Source of the DNA: VRUE01 sp963703235
GTDB lineage: Bacteria; Actinomycetota; Thermoleophilia; Solirubrobacterales; 70-9
Assembly: GCA_963703235.1 (NCBI GenBank)
Contig: OY969802.1
Span: 2,294,001-2,358,000, forward strand
Reading direction: 5' to 3'
DNA: 64,000 nt
Positions 35,578 through 44,294 of the stretch are shown here, in pieces. Within the stretch, counting starts at the first letter, position 1. The number at the start of each line of letters is the position of its first letter. The notes beneath the pieces are model-generated. The model searched no databases and was not told the origin of the DNA. It saw only the letters and a list, made by a program, of their open reading frames with translations. Both the position numbers and the translations under genes were made by a program.

Positions 35578-36728
35578 TGGGCGGCCTGCGAATCGTCGTC
35601 ACCGGGCAGATGGCCCAGTACCCGCTCGGCGGCGTCACCTGGTTCTACCTGCACTACGTGCTCGGCCTGGCCCGGCTCGGTCACCAGGTCTGGTACTTCG
35701 AGGACTCGGGGCAGTGGCCCTATAACCCGAACGCGGACGGCCTGGTCGAGGGGTGCGAGCACAACGTCGCCTACCTCGACGAGACGATGACCCGCTTCGG
35801 CCTGGCCGGCAGGTGGGCCTACCGCTTCCCGTGGGAATCGCAGTGGTTCGGGCTCGAGGAGGACGAGCGGCGGGAGGTGCTGGAGAGCGCCGACCTGCTG
35901 GTCAACGTCTCCGGCACGCTCGAGCGCCCGTGGGAGTACCGGGCGGTGCGCCGCCTCGCCTACGTCGACACCGACCCGGTCTTCACCCAGGTCAAGCTGG
36001 CCCGCGGGCAGGACGATTTCCGCCGGCTCGTCGACGCCCACGACGTCCACTTCACCTACGGCGAGCGCGACTCGGACGCCGTCCCGGACACCGGCCACCG
36101 CTGGCTGACGACCCGGGCCCCGGTGGTGATCTCCGAGTGGAGCACCGGCGCCGAGCCCCGCGACGCCTTCACCACGGTGATGAACTGGACCAGCCACAAC
36201 TCGGTCGAGTTCGAGGGGATGCGGTTCGGGCAGAAGGACGAGGAGTTCCGCCAGTTCATCGAGCTGCCGGGGCTGGTCGGGTCGCAGACCTTCGAGCTCG
36301 CCCTCGGCTCCGGCAAGAACCAGCCGCCGCCGCGCGACCTGCTCACCCACAAAGGGTGGCACCTGGTCGACCCGAACGAGGTCTGCCCCGACCTCGACAG
36401 CTTCCGCACCTACACCGAGACCTCGAAGGCGGAGTGGGGGGTGGCCAAGAACGGTTACGTGCGGGGCCAGTCCGGTTGGTTCAGCGAGCGGTCCGCCCGC
36501 TACCTCGCCGCCGGCCGGCCGGTCGTCGTCCAGGAGACCGGGTTCAGCGACGTGCTCCCGGTCGGCGAGGGAATCCTCCCGTTCACGACGCTCGACGAGG
36601 CGGCGCGGGCGATCCGCGAGGTCGAGCGCGACTACGACCGCCACGCGCGGGCGGCGCGCGCGATCGCCGAGCAGTGCTTCGACTCCGACGCGATCCTCGG
36701 CCGGCTCGTCGCCGAGGCGATCGAGTGA
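35577..36728 (+). CDS. GT-B-like glycosyltransferase 2 of 3
   Basis: 383 residues, start fixed by TGATG overlap. Same architecture as its neighbours: RIVVTGQMAQYPLGGVTWFYLHYVLGLARLGHQVWYFED at the N-terminus (a GT-B sugar-acceptor domain opening), VHFTYGE in the middle, and GWFSERSARYLAAGRPVVVQ with TGFSDVLPVGEG near the C-terminus. It differs enough from copies 1 and 3 to suggest a distinct donor or acceptor. Confidence 0.75.
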   Translation: MGGLRIVVTGQMAQYPLGGVTWFYLHYVLGLARLGHQVWYFEDSGQWPYNPNADGLVEGCEHNVAYLDETMTRFGLAGRWAYRFPWESQWFGLEEDERREVLESADLLVNVSGTLERPWEYRAVRRLAYVDTDPVFTQVKLARGQDDFRRLVDAHDVHFTYGERDSDAVPDTGHRWLTTRAPVVISEWSTGAEPRDAFTTVMNWTSHNSVEFEGMRFGQKDEEFRQFIELPGLVGSQTFELALGSGKNQPPPRDLLTHKGWHLVDPNEVCPDLDSFRTYTETSKAEWGVAKNGYVRGQSGWFSERSARYLAAGRPVVVQETGFSDVLPVGEGILPFTTLDEAARAIREVERDYDRHARAARAIAEQCFDSDAILGRLVAEAIE

Positions 36729-37882
36729 GCGCGCCCCTCGCCGTCGTCGTCGGCTTCGCCGGCAAGTGGCCGCTGGCCGGGTTGATGCTCTACAACCTCC
36801 ACTACCTCGCCGGCCTGGCCGAGCTCGGCTACGAGGTGCACTACGTCGAGCGCCAGAACGGCCCCGACGACTACTACGACCCGCGCAGCGACGAATCGAC
36901 CGCGGACGTCGCCTACGGCCTCGCCAGCCTGGAAGCGGTCCTGCCGGAGGCCGGGATCGGCCCCGGCCGGCTCAGCCTCGTCGACCTCGAGGGCGAGTGC
37001 CACGGCGCCGGCTGGGAGACGCTCACCGACGCCCTCGACCGTGCCCAGTTCGTCCTAACCCTCGCCGACCCGACCTGGTTCGACGAGCTCGAGCGCTGCC
37101 CGCGGCGCGCCTTCGTCGACGGCGACCCGCTCTTCACCCAGGCGGCGATGCTGGCGGCCGACCCCGGCCACCGCGCGCTCGAGCGCTACGACGTCCTCTT
37201 CACCTACGGCACGCGGATGGGCGAGAGCGGCTGCCGGGTGCCCGACGCCGGGCGGCGCTGGATCCCGGCCCGGCCCGTCGTCGCCACCCGCCTCTGGGAC
37301 GCGGGCCGGTCGCGCGGCGCCGGCCGGGCGCCGATCACGACCGTGATGAACTGGTCGGCCTCGGCCGACGTGCGGCTCAACGGCGACGTCTACGGCCACA
37401 AGGGGCGCGAGCTCGAGCGTCTGATCGACCTCCCGGCCCGCACCGGGCGCCGCTTCGTCCTCGCCGCCGGCGGACCGGCGCCGCGCGAGCGCCTGCGGGC
37501 CGACGGCTGGGAGCTCGAGAACCCGCTCGAGGTGACCGGGACGCTGGCGGCGTACCGTGACTTCATCGCCGCGTCCTACGCCGACCTCGGCATCGCCAAG
37601 CACGCCTACGTCGCCTCGGCGTCGGGCTGGTTCAGCGATCGCAGCACCTGCTACCTGGGCTCCGGGCGACCGGTGCTCCACCAGGAGACGGGGTTCAGCG
37701 AGTGGCTGCCGACCGGCGAGGGCGTGTTCGCCTTCTCCAGCGCCGACGACGTCGCCGCGGCACTGGAGCGGATCGACCGCGACTACGGGCGCCACGCCGC
37801 CGCCGCGCGGGCGATCGCCGAGGAGCACTTCGAGGCGCGGACCGTGATCGCCGGCATGCTCGAGGAGGCCGGGTTCGCATGA
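36725..37882 (+). CDS. GT-B-like glycosyltransferase 3 of 3
   Basis: 385 residues from GTG within GTGA. The N-terminal loop is GFAGKWPLAGLMLYNLHYL and the C-terminal motif GWFSDRSTCYLGSGRPVLHQ with TGFSEWLPTGEG. The shared FTYGT is also present. Three consecutive paralogues of this kind suggest stepwise assembly of a short oligosaccharide. Confidence 0.75.
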   Translation: MSAPLAVVVGFAGKWPLAGLMLYNLHYLAGLAELGYEVHYVERQNGPDDYYDPRSDESTADVAYGLASLEAVLPEAGIGPGRLSLVDLEGECHGAGWETLTDALDRAQFVLTLADPTWFDELERCPRRAFVDGDPLFTQAAMLAADPGHRALERYDVLFTYGTRMGESGCRVPDAGRRWIPARPVVATRLWDAGRSRGAGRAPITTVMNWSASADVRLNGDVYGHKGRELERLIDLPARTGRRFVLAAGGPAPRERLRADGWELENPLEVTGTLAAYRDFIAASYADLGIAKHAYVASASGWFSDRSTCYLGSGRPVLHQETGFSEWLPTGEGVFAFSSADDVAAALERIDRDYGRHAAAARAIAEEHFEARTVIAGMLEEAGFA

Positions 37883-39054
37883 GCGAGCGCGCCCCCCGCG
37901 ACCGCTACCTCGTCTTCGGCAGCCCGCAGATCCGCGAGGAGGAGATCGAGGAGGTGCTGGCGACCCTCCGCTCGGCCTGGATCGGGACCGGCCCGCGGGT
38001 GGCGCGCTTCGAGAGCGAGTTCCGCGAATACGTCGGCGCCGGGCACGCGGTGGCGCTGAACTCCTGCACGGCGGGGCTGCACCTGGCGATGCAGGGGCTC
38101 GAACTCGGCCCGGAGGACGAGGTGATCGTGCCGGCGATGACCTTCGCGGCGACCGCCAACGCGGTGGTCCACGCCGGCGGCCGACCCGTCCTCGCCGACG
38201 TCGACCGGGACACGATGTGCCTCACCCCCGAGGCGGTCGAGGCGAAGCTGACGCCCCGCACGCGGGCGGTGGTGCCGGTGCACTTCGCCGGGCGCCCGTG
38301 CGAGATCGAGGCGATCGTCGCGCTCGCTCGAGGGGCAGGGCTGGCGGTCGTCGAGGACTGCGCGCACGCGATCGAGACGCTCGTCGGCGACCGCCACGCC
38401 GGCACCTTCGGCGACTTCGGCGTCTTCAGCTTCTACGTCACCAAGAACGTCGTCACGGGCGAGGGCGGGATGGTGGTGACCGCCGACGAGGAGGCCGCGG
38501 CGCGGATCAAGACGCTGGCGCTGCACGGCCTCTCCGCCGACGCCTGGAGCCGCTTCTCCGACGAGGGCTACAAGCACTACGAGGTCGTCGAACCGGGCTT
38601 CAAGTACAACATGATGGACCTCCAGGCCGCGCTCGGAGTGCACCAGCTGGCGCGCGCCGAGGCCAACCTCCGCCGGCGCCAGGAGATCTGGCGCCGCTAC
38701 GACGAGGCGTTCGCCGAGCTGCCGCTGCGGACCCCCGCCCCGGAGGAGCCGGGCACGCGCCACGCGCGCCACCTCTACACGGTCATGCTCGACCTCGAGC
38801 GCCTCAGCCGCAGCCGCGACGAGGTGCTGCTCGACCTCCACCGGCAGAACATCGGCACCGGCGTCCACTATCGCGCCCTGCACCTCCATCCCTACTACCG
38901 CGAGGCCGGTGGCCACGCGCCCGGCGACTTCCCCGGCGCGGAGTGGATCTCCGACCGGACCGTGTCGCTGCCGCTGTCCCCGAAGCTCACCGACGAGGAC
39001 GTCGAGGACGTGATCGACGCCGTCGGACGGAGCCTCGGCGGCGCGAGCCGGTAG
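37879..39054 (+). CDS. DegT/DnrJ/EryC1/StrS-family sugar aminotransferase
   Basis: 391 residues from ATGA overlap. PLP-fold type I features: GTGPRVARFESEF, ALNSCTAGLHLAM, VVEDCAHAIET and the PLP Lys in FYVTKNVVTGEGGMV, with a C-terminal HPYYRE. The family makes amino sugars by transaminating keto-sugar nucleotides. It is the clearest sign that the cluster builds an aminosugar-containing product. Last gene of the operon; no terminator hairpin is obvious before the tandem repeats. Confidence 0.93.
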   Translation: MSERAPRDRYLVFGSPQIREEEIEEVLATLRSAWIGTGPRVARFESEFREYVGAGHAVALNSCTAGLHLAMQGLELGPEDEVIVPAMTFAATANAVVHAGGRPVLADVDRDTMCLTPEAVEAKLTPRTRAVVPVHFAGRPCEIEAIVALARGAGLAVVEDCAHAIETLVGDRHAGTFGDFGVFSFYVTKNVVTGEGGMVVTADEEAAARIKTLALHGLSADAWSRFSDEGYKHYEVVEPGFKYNMMDLQAALGVHQLARAEANLRRRQEIWRRYDEAFAELPLRTPAPEEPGTRHARHLYTVMLDLERLSRSRDEVLLDLHRQNIGTGVHYRALHLHPYYREAGGHAPGDFPGAEWISDRTVSLPLSPKLTDEDVEDVIDAVGRSLGGASR

Positions 39055-39200
39055 CGAACGCGTCGGAGCACCGGCCCAACCGACTACGGAGCGAGACGCC
39101 ACAGCCCATTACCTTTAGGGTGGGTTTTGGACCGACAGCGTCTCGCCCTCTCCAGAACGGGTCGGGCGCTGATTTGTCAGGGCTGCCGTCGCTCGGAGGA
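39055..39200. other. Non-coding downstream flank of the saccharide operon
   Basis: No gene seen. Short GC-rich sequence without a strong hairpin, leading into the tandem repeat array. Confidence 0.4.
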
Positions 39201-39340
39201 TTGGACGGCTAAAGGCGGGAATGGACGGCCAATAGCCGGAATGGAGGGCTAATGGAGGGAATGGAGGGCTAATGGAGGGAATGGAGGGCTAAAGGAGGGA
39301 ATGGAGGGCTAAAGGCGGGATAGAGGCCAATAGTTGGGAG
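39201..39340. repeat. 20-bp tandem repeat array, about 7 copies
   Basis: Consecutive 20-base units beginning at 39201: the central two (39241-39260 and 39261-39280) are identical (ATGGAGGGCTAATGGAGGGA) and others differ at 1-5 positions; the first and last copies are more worn. All repeat the core GGCTAAxGGxGGGA. A 20-base period is close to two helical turns. Intergenic, between the sugar operon and the AlbA_2 regulator. Confidence 0.95.
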
Positions 39341-39452
39341 TGGAAGCGGAGAATCTCAAGGAGCTTCTGCTGGTTTCTCGAGGAGCTGCTCGAGGCATTC
39401 TCGCGGAGCTCCTCAATGGTTTCTCATGGAGCTCAATGCGAGGAACCGATGC
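39341..39452. other. Remainder of the intergenic stretch before the AlbA_2 gene
   Basis: GGAGCT and CTCGAGGAGCT-like short repeats occur (39355-39435) but no gene or clear site. Confidence 0.4.
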
Positions 39453-40868
39453 TCACTCACTCGATTCCACGAGGGCCCATCGCGCGCCTCGCCCCCATCC
39501 ATATCCATCGACCAAGTCGACGCTGCGCAGGAACTGAAGGTCGCTCTGCACCGCTTCCCGGCTCACGTCCTCGCCGAGCAATTCTTTGATTCGACCCAGA
39601 GGAAGCTCGCCACGCTCAGCCAGGAGAGCAAGTATCAGTCTCTGCTGGTCGGTCAGGTCCCGGCCGATTCGCTGAGGCGGAAGGTAGCGGCTGGGTCGGA
39701 ATCTGACCACCAGCGTTCCCGGCAGCTCTTCGAATTCCGGCCGAGGAAGCCCCGCTTGTTGAGTCAGCTGGGCCATCTTGAGCGTTCCCCTGCCCCAGCT
39801 CTCGATGATTCCCCGCTTGAAGAACACTGAAGCGATGGCGGGATTCCAGGGTTGAGAGGCGTGGGCCTCGTAGAGATCGCCGACCGTCAATCCAAAACGC
39901 AACTCGCCAGTCGACGCGATCTCGAGGCGATCGTCATAGATCGCGACATCCACCGAGCCACCGCCTATGGCGTAGTCGCGATGGCAAAAAGCATTGGCCA
40001 AAGCCTCGCGTAGGGCCTCCGGAGGATAGATCGGATCGTCCTGCCGCTCGAACAGGTTCGGGATGATCTTTCCGGCAACCGGCAGGTACTGCCTGAGGAA
40101 CTCATTGGTGATCTGAAGAAGCCGGAAGGCGTTGCCCTCGACCTGGCGGTTGTCGATGAACTCGGCCTTGTCGACTCCTTTGAATTTCGCAAGGCGAACA
40201 CGACATTGAGGAAAGTCCGGCAGGATCCGATCCGAAGATGCGAAAAGCACGACAGCCGCACGGAGGACGTCGTCGCCTTTCAAAAGTCCAAGACCGCGTA
40301 GAAGCTCACGAGGATCTCGCGTAGCGGGATCGGCGATCCTTCCTCGCCTGATCCCATCCTCGACGGTGCGTATCAGCTCATCCTGATCGAGGTCGCCGAT
40401 CGTCCACCCGTTGGCAGGTTGATTCTCCCACCTCTGGGTTGAGTGAAGCTGCCCTATGAGCATCTCGTTATAGGCATTTCGATCCATCTCCACCGTCGTC
40501 GTGCCCACACGCCGGTAGGCCTTTCCCTTGAAGCTGTAGGGGCGGTGGGTGCCTTTTTCGGTCGTGACCACCACCACCGCGTTTTCAGCTTCGATGTCGA
40601 CCGACTCGATTGCCGGGAATGCGGGCGGTTCGATTTCGCGCAGCGTCGAGGCGATGTCACGGAGGGTCTTGTCGGAGACCTCCTGTCCGGCAATGTTGCC
40701 ATCAGGCTCGACGCCGAAGAGGACTCTCCCTCCACGCGTGTTGAGAAAAGCGCAAAGGGTCTCGGTGCCAGAGTTACGACACCCCGAACTGGAGCTCGTC
40801 TTGAACTCCAGGGTCTCACTCTCTCCAGTGGATACCCAGCTTTCGATGTCGGCTCGACGAAGCGCCAC
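39453..40868 (-). CDS. AlbA_2/GHKL ATPase-type transcriptional regulator
   Basis: 471 residues. An N-terminal AlbA_2 (Schlafen-AlbA-type) DNA-binding domain (about 12-130: ESETLEFKTSSSS, CAFLNTRGGRVLFGVEPDG, HRPYSFKGKAYRRVGTTTVEM), a middle domain, a HATPase_c_4 region (EALREALANAFCHRDY, DVAIYDDRLEIASTGEL, RGIIESWGRGTLKMA) and a C-terminal winged helix. These proteins are predicted regulators, often in accessory or mobile regions. The adjacent 20-bp repeat array could be its binding site. Confidence 0.92.
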   Translation of the reverse strand: MALRRADIESWVSTGESETLEFKTSSSSGCRNSGTETLCAFLNTRGGRVLFGVEPDGNIAGQEVSDKTLRDIASTLREIEPPAFPAIESVDIEAENAVVVVTTEKGTHRPYSFKGKAYRRVGTTTVEMDRNAYNEMLIGQLHSTQRWENQPANGWTIGDLDQDELIRTVEDGIRRGRIADPATRDPRELLRGLGLLKGDDVLRAAVVLFASSDRILPDFPQCRVRLAKFKGVDKAEFIDNRQVEGNAFRLLQITNEFLRQYLPVAGKIIPNLFERQDDPIYPPEALREALANAFCHRDYAIGGGSVDVAIYDDRLEIASTGELRFGLTVGDLYEAHASQPWNPAIASVFFKRGIIESWGRGTLKMAQLTQQAGLPRPEFEELPGTLVVRFRPSRYLPPQRIGRDLTDQQRLILALLAERGELPLGRIKELLGEDVSREAVQSDLQFLRSVDLVDGYGWGRGARWALVESSE

Positions 40869-40897
40869 GATGAGCAGAGCCTAAATGCGCCGGGCAA

Positions 40898-41740
40898 TCA
40901 GGAGGCGTCGACGCCGAGCGAGGGCGTCACGGTGCCACCGCGCCGGCGCTCGGCCTGCGTCACCACGTCGAAGAAGACGTCGTTGCGGCCGCGGCGCATC
41001 CGGTGCGGGAAGAGGCGGCGTGCGCGGCGGTGGGAGGCGGCGATCGCGCGGAAGCTCGACTCGTGCGCCCTGGTCCAGCGGATGCCGAAGATCTCGCGCA
41101 CGCGCGGCGGCAGGGTGCCCTTGACGATGTGGTTCTGGATCGCGAGGTTGCCGCGGGCCGCGGCGGGGACGGGCTGGCGGAAGGCCACCAGTGGCGCCAT
41201 CGCGAGCCCGTGCTCGGTCGTCTGCAGATCGGGGGCCGCCAGCTTGGCGTCGAACCAGGCCTTGAACTCGCGGTGGCTGCCGGGGACCTCGCTGCGCGGC
41301 AGCTCGAACAGCTCGCCAAAGCGGACGTAGTCCTGCCAGAGGTCCTCGCGCTCGGCCTCGCTCAGCGGCCGCACCAGCGTCTCGTACATCTCCCGCCCGG
41401 AGTCGGCGATCACCGCCAGCGTCCACAGCATCAGCTCGGGGTCGAAGGCCGAGTAGGGGGTGCCGGCGGGGTGGGCGCCGGCCGCCTCGGGCAGCTCGCC
41501 CTTGACGTGCTCGTGCAGCCGGTGCACCCGCGCCAGCGCCTCGTCCGCCTCGGCGCGGCTGCCGAGGAAGACCGTCTCCTGGATCTTCGCGGTGCGCGCG
41601 AGCCGCTCGAACGGCCGGTCGCCGGAGCGGGTCGAGAGCATCGTCCCGGTGTAGGTGAGGGGTTCCAGCGCCCCGATCAGCAGCGCCCGCTGCCCGTAGA
41701 GCAGCCCGACCGCGCGGTCGCCGTGGACGCGCCGTGCCAT
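40898..41740 (-). CDS. DUF2236 (MpaB/latex-oxygenase-like) oxygenase
   Basis: 280 residues visible from ATG 41740. Family features: YGQRALLIGALEPLTYTGT, ETVFLGSRAEADEALARVHRLHEHVKG, DPELMLWTLAVIADSG. DUF2236 proteins are haem-dependent oxygenases related to the Lcp rubber oxygenase and fungal MpaB. The homology extends about 16 residues upstream of the ATG (NDSYFPAGRS) with no ATG/GTG/TTG before it; a CTG at 41788, overlapping the ftsH-like stop, may be the true start. Confidence 0.85.
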   Translation of the reverse strand: MARRVHGDRAVGLLYGQRALLIGALEPLTYTGTMLSTRSGDRPFERLARTAKIQETVFLGSRAEADEALARVHRLHEHVKGELPEAAGAHPAGTPYSAFDPELMLWTLAVIADSGREMYETLVRPLSEAEREDLWQDYVRFGELFELPRSEVPGSHREFKAWFDAKLAAPDLQTTEHGLAMAPLVAFRQPVPAAARGNLAIQNHIVKGTLPPRVREIFGIRWTRAHESSFRAIAASHRRARRLFPHRMRRGRNDVFFDVVTQAERRRGGTVTPSLGVDAS

Positions 41741-41784
41741 CGAGCGGCCCGCGGGGAAGTAGGAGTCGTTGTCGGCGGCGGCGG

Positions 41785-43329
41785 TCAGAGACTTCCGAGT
41801 TTAATCGCGGCCGGCTCGCGCCGCTGCTCGCGCAGCTCGTGCGCGGCGAAGATCTCGTCGAGGTCCTCGCGGGTCAGGGTCTCGCGCTCCAGCGCGTTGG
41901 CGGCGAGGTCGTCGAGGCACTCGCGGTTGGCGGCAAGCAGCGCCCGCGCCCGCCGGTAGGCCTCGCGGGCTAGGGTCATCGCCGCCACATCGACGTCGCG
42001 GCGGGTCCGGTCGGAGAGCGCGTAGTCGCCGGTCGGGAGGGCGATCGGCGGCGCCCCGTCGGCGTCCAGCGCCACTCCCATCCCGAACTCGCCGACCATC
42101 TGCTTGCAGACCATGTGCACCCGGCGCAGGTCGTCGACCGCCCCCGAGTAGGACGCCCGCAGCACCTCCTCCTCGGCGGCACGGCCGCCCAGCAGCGTCA
42201 CCAGCTCGTCGAGCAGCTCCTCGCGCGACTTCAGGTAGGTGTCCTCCTGCGGCGAGTGGGCGACGAAGCCGAGCGCCGGCCCGCGCGGGACGATGCTGAG
42301 GATCTCCGGCGGGTCGAGGCCGAGCAGGCGCCGGCAGAGCGCGTGGCCCGCCTCGTGGTAGGCGACGATCCGCCGCTCCTTCTGACTCAGCCGCCGCGCC
42401 TGCTGGGAGCCGACCGACTGCCGCAGCAACGCCTCGTCGAGGTCCTCGCGCGCCGTCGCTGCCCGCTCTGCCTGCCCGGCGATGATCGCCGCCTCGTTGA
42501 GGGCGTTGGCGAGCTGGGCGCCGGTCATCCCGGTCGTCTTGCGGGCGACGTCGGTCAGGTCGAGGTCGGGGGCAAGCGGCTTGCCCTTTGCGTGCGCGCG
42601 CAGGATCGCCTCGCGGCCGTCGCGGTCCGGCGGCGCCACCAGCACCTGGCGGTCGAAGCGGCCCGGCCGCAGCAGCGCCTTGTCGAGCTTGTCGACGTAG
42701 TTGGAGGCAGCGATCACGATCACCGTGCCGGGGTCCTTCTCGAAGCCGTCCAGCTCGACCAGGAGCTGGTTGAGCGCCTGCTCGCGCTCGCTCGAGCCAC
42801 CGTCCCCGCCGCCTCCGCTGCGCGCACCCCCCACCGCGTCGAGCTCGTCGATGAAGATCACCGCCCGCCCCGACTTGCGCGCCTCCTTGAACAACCGTCT
42901 GATCCGCGCGGCTCCCCTCCCCACGAACATCTCCACGAAGCTCGAGCCCGAGGCCGAGAAGAAGTCGACGCCGGCCTGCGCGGCGACCGCCCGCGCCAGC
43001 ATCGTCTTGCCCGTCCCCGGTGGGCCGAACAGCAGCACCCCGCGCGGCGGCTGCGCGCCGAGCGCCGCGAAGCGATCCGGATCGCGCAGCCACGCGGTGA
43101 CGTCCATCAGCTCGTCCTTGGCGGCGTCGACCCCCTGCACCTCCTCCCAGAGCACCGGCTTGGTCTTGCTCGCCTTGACCGTCTCCGGCTTGGTCGCGCC
43201 GAGCGTGCCGCGCAGCAGGATCACGAAGACGACCAGCAGGCAGACCATGAAGAAGACCCCGAAGAGCGGGTACCAGTCGAAGAGGAATTCTTTGATGTCG
43301 CTCGTCTGGAGCGCTAGGACGATGTGCAT
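41785..43329 (-). CDS. FtsH-like AAA+ metalloprotease, single-membrane-span form
   Basis: 514 residues. One N-terminal membrane segment (about 20-40, LFGVFFMVCLLVVFVILL), the AAA+ module with Walker A FGPPGTGKTMLA, Walker B VIFIDELDAVGG, SRH region NYVDKLDKALLRPGRFDRQ, and an M41 peptidase domain with zinc site YHEAGHAL and later Asp. FtsH normally has two membrane spans with a periplasmic domain and is about 610-650 residues; both are missing here. Probably a membrane-bound processive protease, additional to a housekeeping FtsH. Confidence 0.93.
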   Translation of the reverse strand: MHIVLALQTSDIKEFLFDWYPLFGVFFMVCLLVVFVILLRGTLGATKPETVKASKTKPVLWEEVQGVDAAKDELMDVTAWLRDPDRFAALGAQPPRGVLLFGPPGTGKTMLARAVAAQAGVDFFSASGSSFVEMFVGRGAARIRRLFKEARKSGRAVIFIDELDAVGGARSGGGGDGGSSEREQALNQLLVELDGFEKDPGTVIVIAASNYVDKLDKALLRPGRFDRQVLVAPPDRDGREAILRAHAKGKPLAPDLDLTDVARKTTGMTGAQLANALNEAAIIAGQAERAATAREDLDEALLRQSVGSQQARRLSQKERRIVAYHEAGHALCRRLLGLDPPEILSIVPRGPALGFVAHSPQEDTYLKSREELLDELVTLLGGRAAEEEVLRASYSGAVDDLRRVHMVCKQMVGEFGMGVALDADGAPPIALPTGDYALSDRTRRDVDVAAMTLAREAYRRARALLAANRECLDDLAANALERETLTREDLDEIFAAHELREQRREPAAIKLGSL

Positions 43330-43480
43330 GGTCGGTTGGGGCGATGCGATCTTCTCGGAGGGGATCGCTTGCCGCTCCTAGGAGTGTCCGGACATATCGG
43401 CCGCGCTCCAATCGCACATCCGTCCGGGGCGCCGTATTGCAGGCGCCGACCCGCTCGTGCCGGGTGCGCCCCTGCCCGCG

Positions 43481-44155
43481 TCAGAGCTCGCGGCGGCTGA
43501 CGACGCCGCTCTGCAGGGCGCGCTCGGCGAGCGCGACCCGCTTGCGGTTCTGCGGCAGGTCCTCGACCCCGAGCTTCTCGAACAGAGCCCGCATGTGGGT
43601 CTTGACCGCGTCGACGCTGAGGTGCAGCTCGGCGGCGATCGCCTGGTTGGTCGGCGGCGTGGCGAAGGCGGTCCCGTCCTTGAAGGGGCGGCAGAGGGCG
43701 AGGAGGACGCGGCGCTGGCCGGGGGAGACGGTCGCCGCGCCGACCACCTCGCTCGCCGCCACGGTCGCTTCGGGAGCGCTCTCGCCGGGGCGGCGGAAGA
43801 GGACGGTGGTGCGGCCGAAGCGCAGGGTGTCGCCGTCGCGCAGGCGGCGGCGCCCGTCGACCCGCGCCTCGCCGACGAAGGAGCCGTTGCGGGAGAGGCC
43901 GTCGTCGAGCAGGGTGCACTCGTCGCGCACGACCTCGATCTGGGCGTGCAGGGCCGAGACCTCCTCGTCCCAGTCGAGCCGCAGGTCCGCCGATTCGCCC
44001 CGTCCCACCCAGAGCGTGGTCGCTCCCTCCTCGACGACGACGATCCGTTGCTCGCCGGCCCCGTCGCGGTAGACGAGAAAGGGTCGCCCGCCGCGTTCGG
44101 CCTCGATCTGGGCTTTCAGCTCGGGGGCGCTGGTCTGGGGACGCTCAGGGCTCAC
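43481..44155 (-). CDS. FHA-domain regulator with C-terminal HTH
   Basis: 224 residues from GTG. A forkhead-associated domain (about 25-118: WVGRGESADLRLDWDEEVSALHAQIE, LLDDGLSRNGSFVGE, GDTLRFGRT) that binds phosphothreonine is followed by a helix-turn-helix tail (TNQAIAAELHLSVDAVKTHMRALFEKLG) of LuxR/GerE type. It is likely a transcription regulator controlled by a Ser/Thr kinase. No kinase gene lies next to it. Divergent hairpins lie upstream. Confidence 0.88.
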   Translation of the reverse strand: MSPERPQTSAPELKAQIEAERGGRPFLVYRDGAGEQRIVVVEEGATTLWVGRGESADLRLDWDEEVSALHAQIEVVRDECTLLDDGLSRNGSFVGEARVDGRRRLRDGDTLRFGRTTVLFRRPGESAPEATVAASEVVGAATVSPGQRRVLLALCRPFKDGTAFATPPTNQAIAAELHLSVDAVKTHMRALFEKLGVEDLPQNRKRVALAERALQSGVVSRREL

Positions 44156-44171
44156 GGCCCGATCCTAGGGC

Positions 44172-44220
44172 TACGAGCCGTGAGTTGAGCACCCTATGCG
44201 GCCTCAACTCACGGCTCGTA
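44172..44220. repeat. 18-bp perfect inverted repeat
   Basis: Arms TACGAGCCGTGAGTTGAG (44172-44189) and its exact reverse complement (44203-44220), 13-base loop. Intergenic, between the FHA gene start and the MBL gene stop. Confidence 0.9.
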
Positions 44221-44229
44221 CGGGGTGAG

Positions 44230-44283
44230 GGGACGTGGGCGCGGTTGCCTACCCGCATGGGTGGTCAACTGCGCCCACGTCCC
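44230..44283. repeat. 13-bp inverted repeat, second hairpin
   Basis: Arms GGGACGTGGGCGC (44230-44242) and GCGCCCACGTCCC (44271-44283), with smaller nested pairings (CGGTTG/CAACTG, ACCC/GGGT) inside. It directly follows the first hairpin and precedes the stop of the MBL gene, so it could be a terminator for that gene. Confidence 0.85.
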
Positions 44284-44294
44284 AGCATCCGTCG

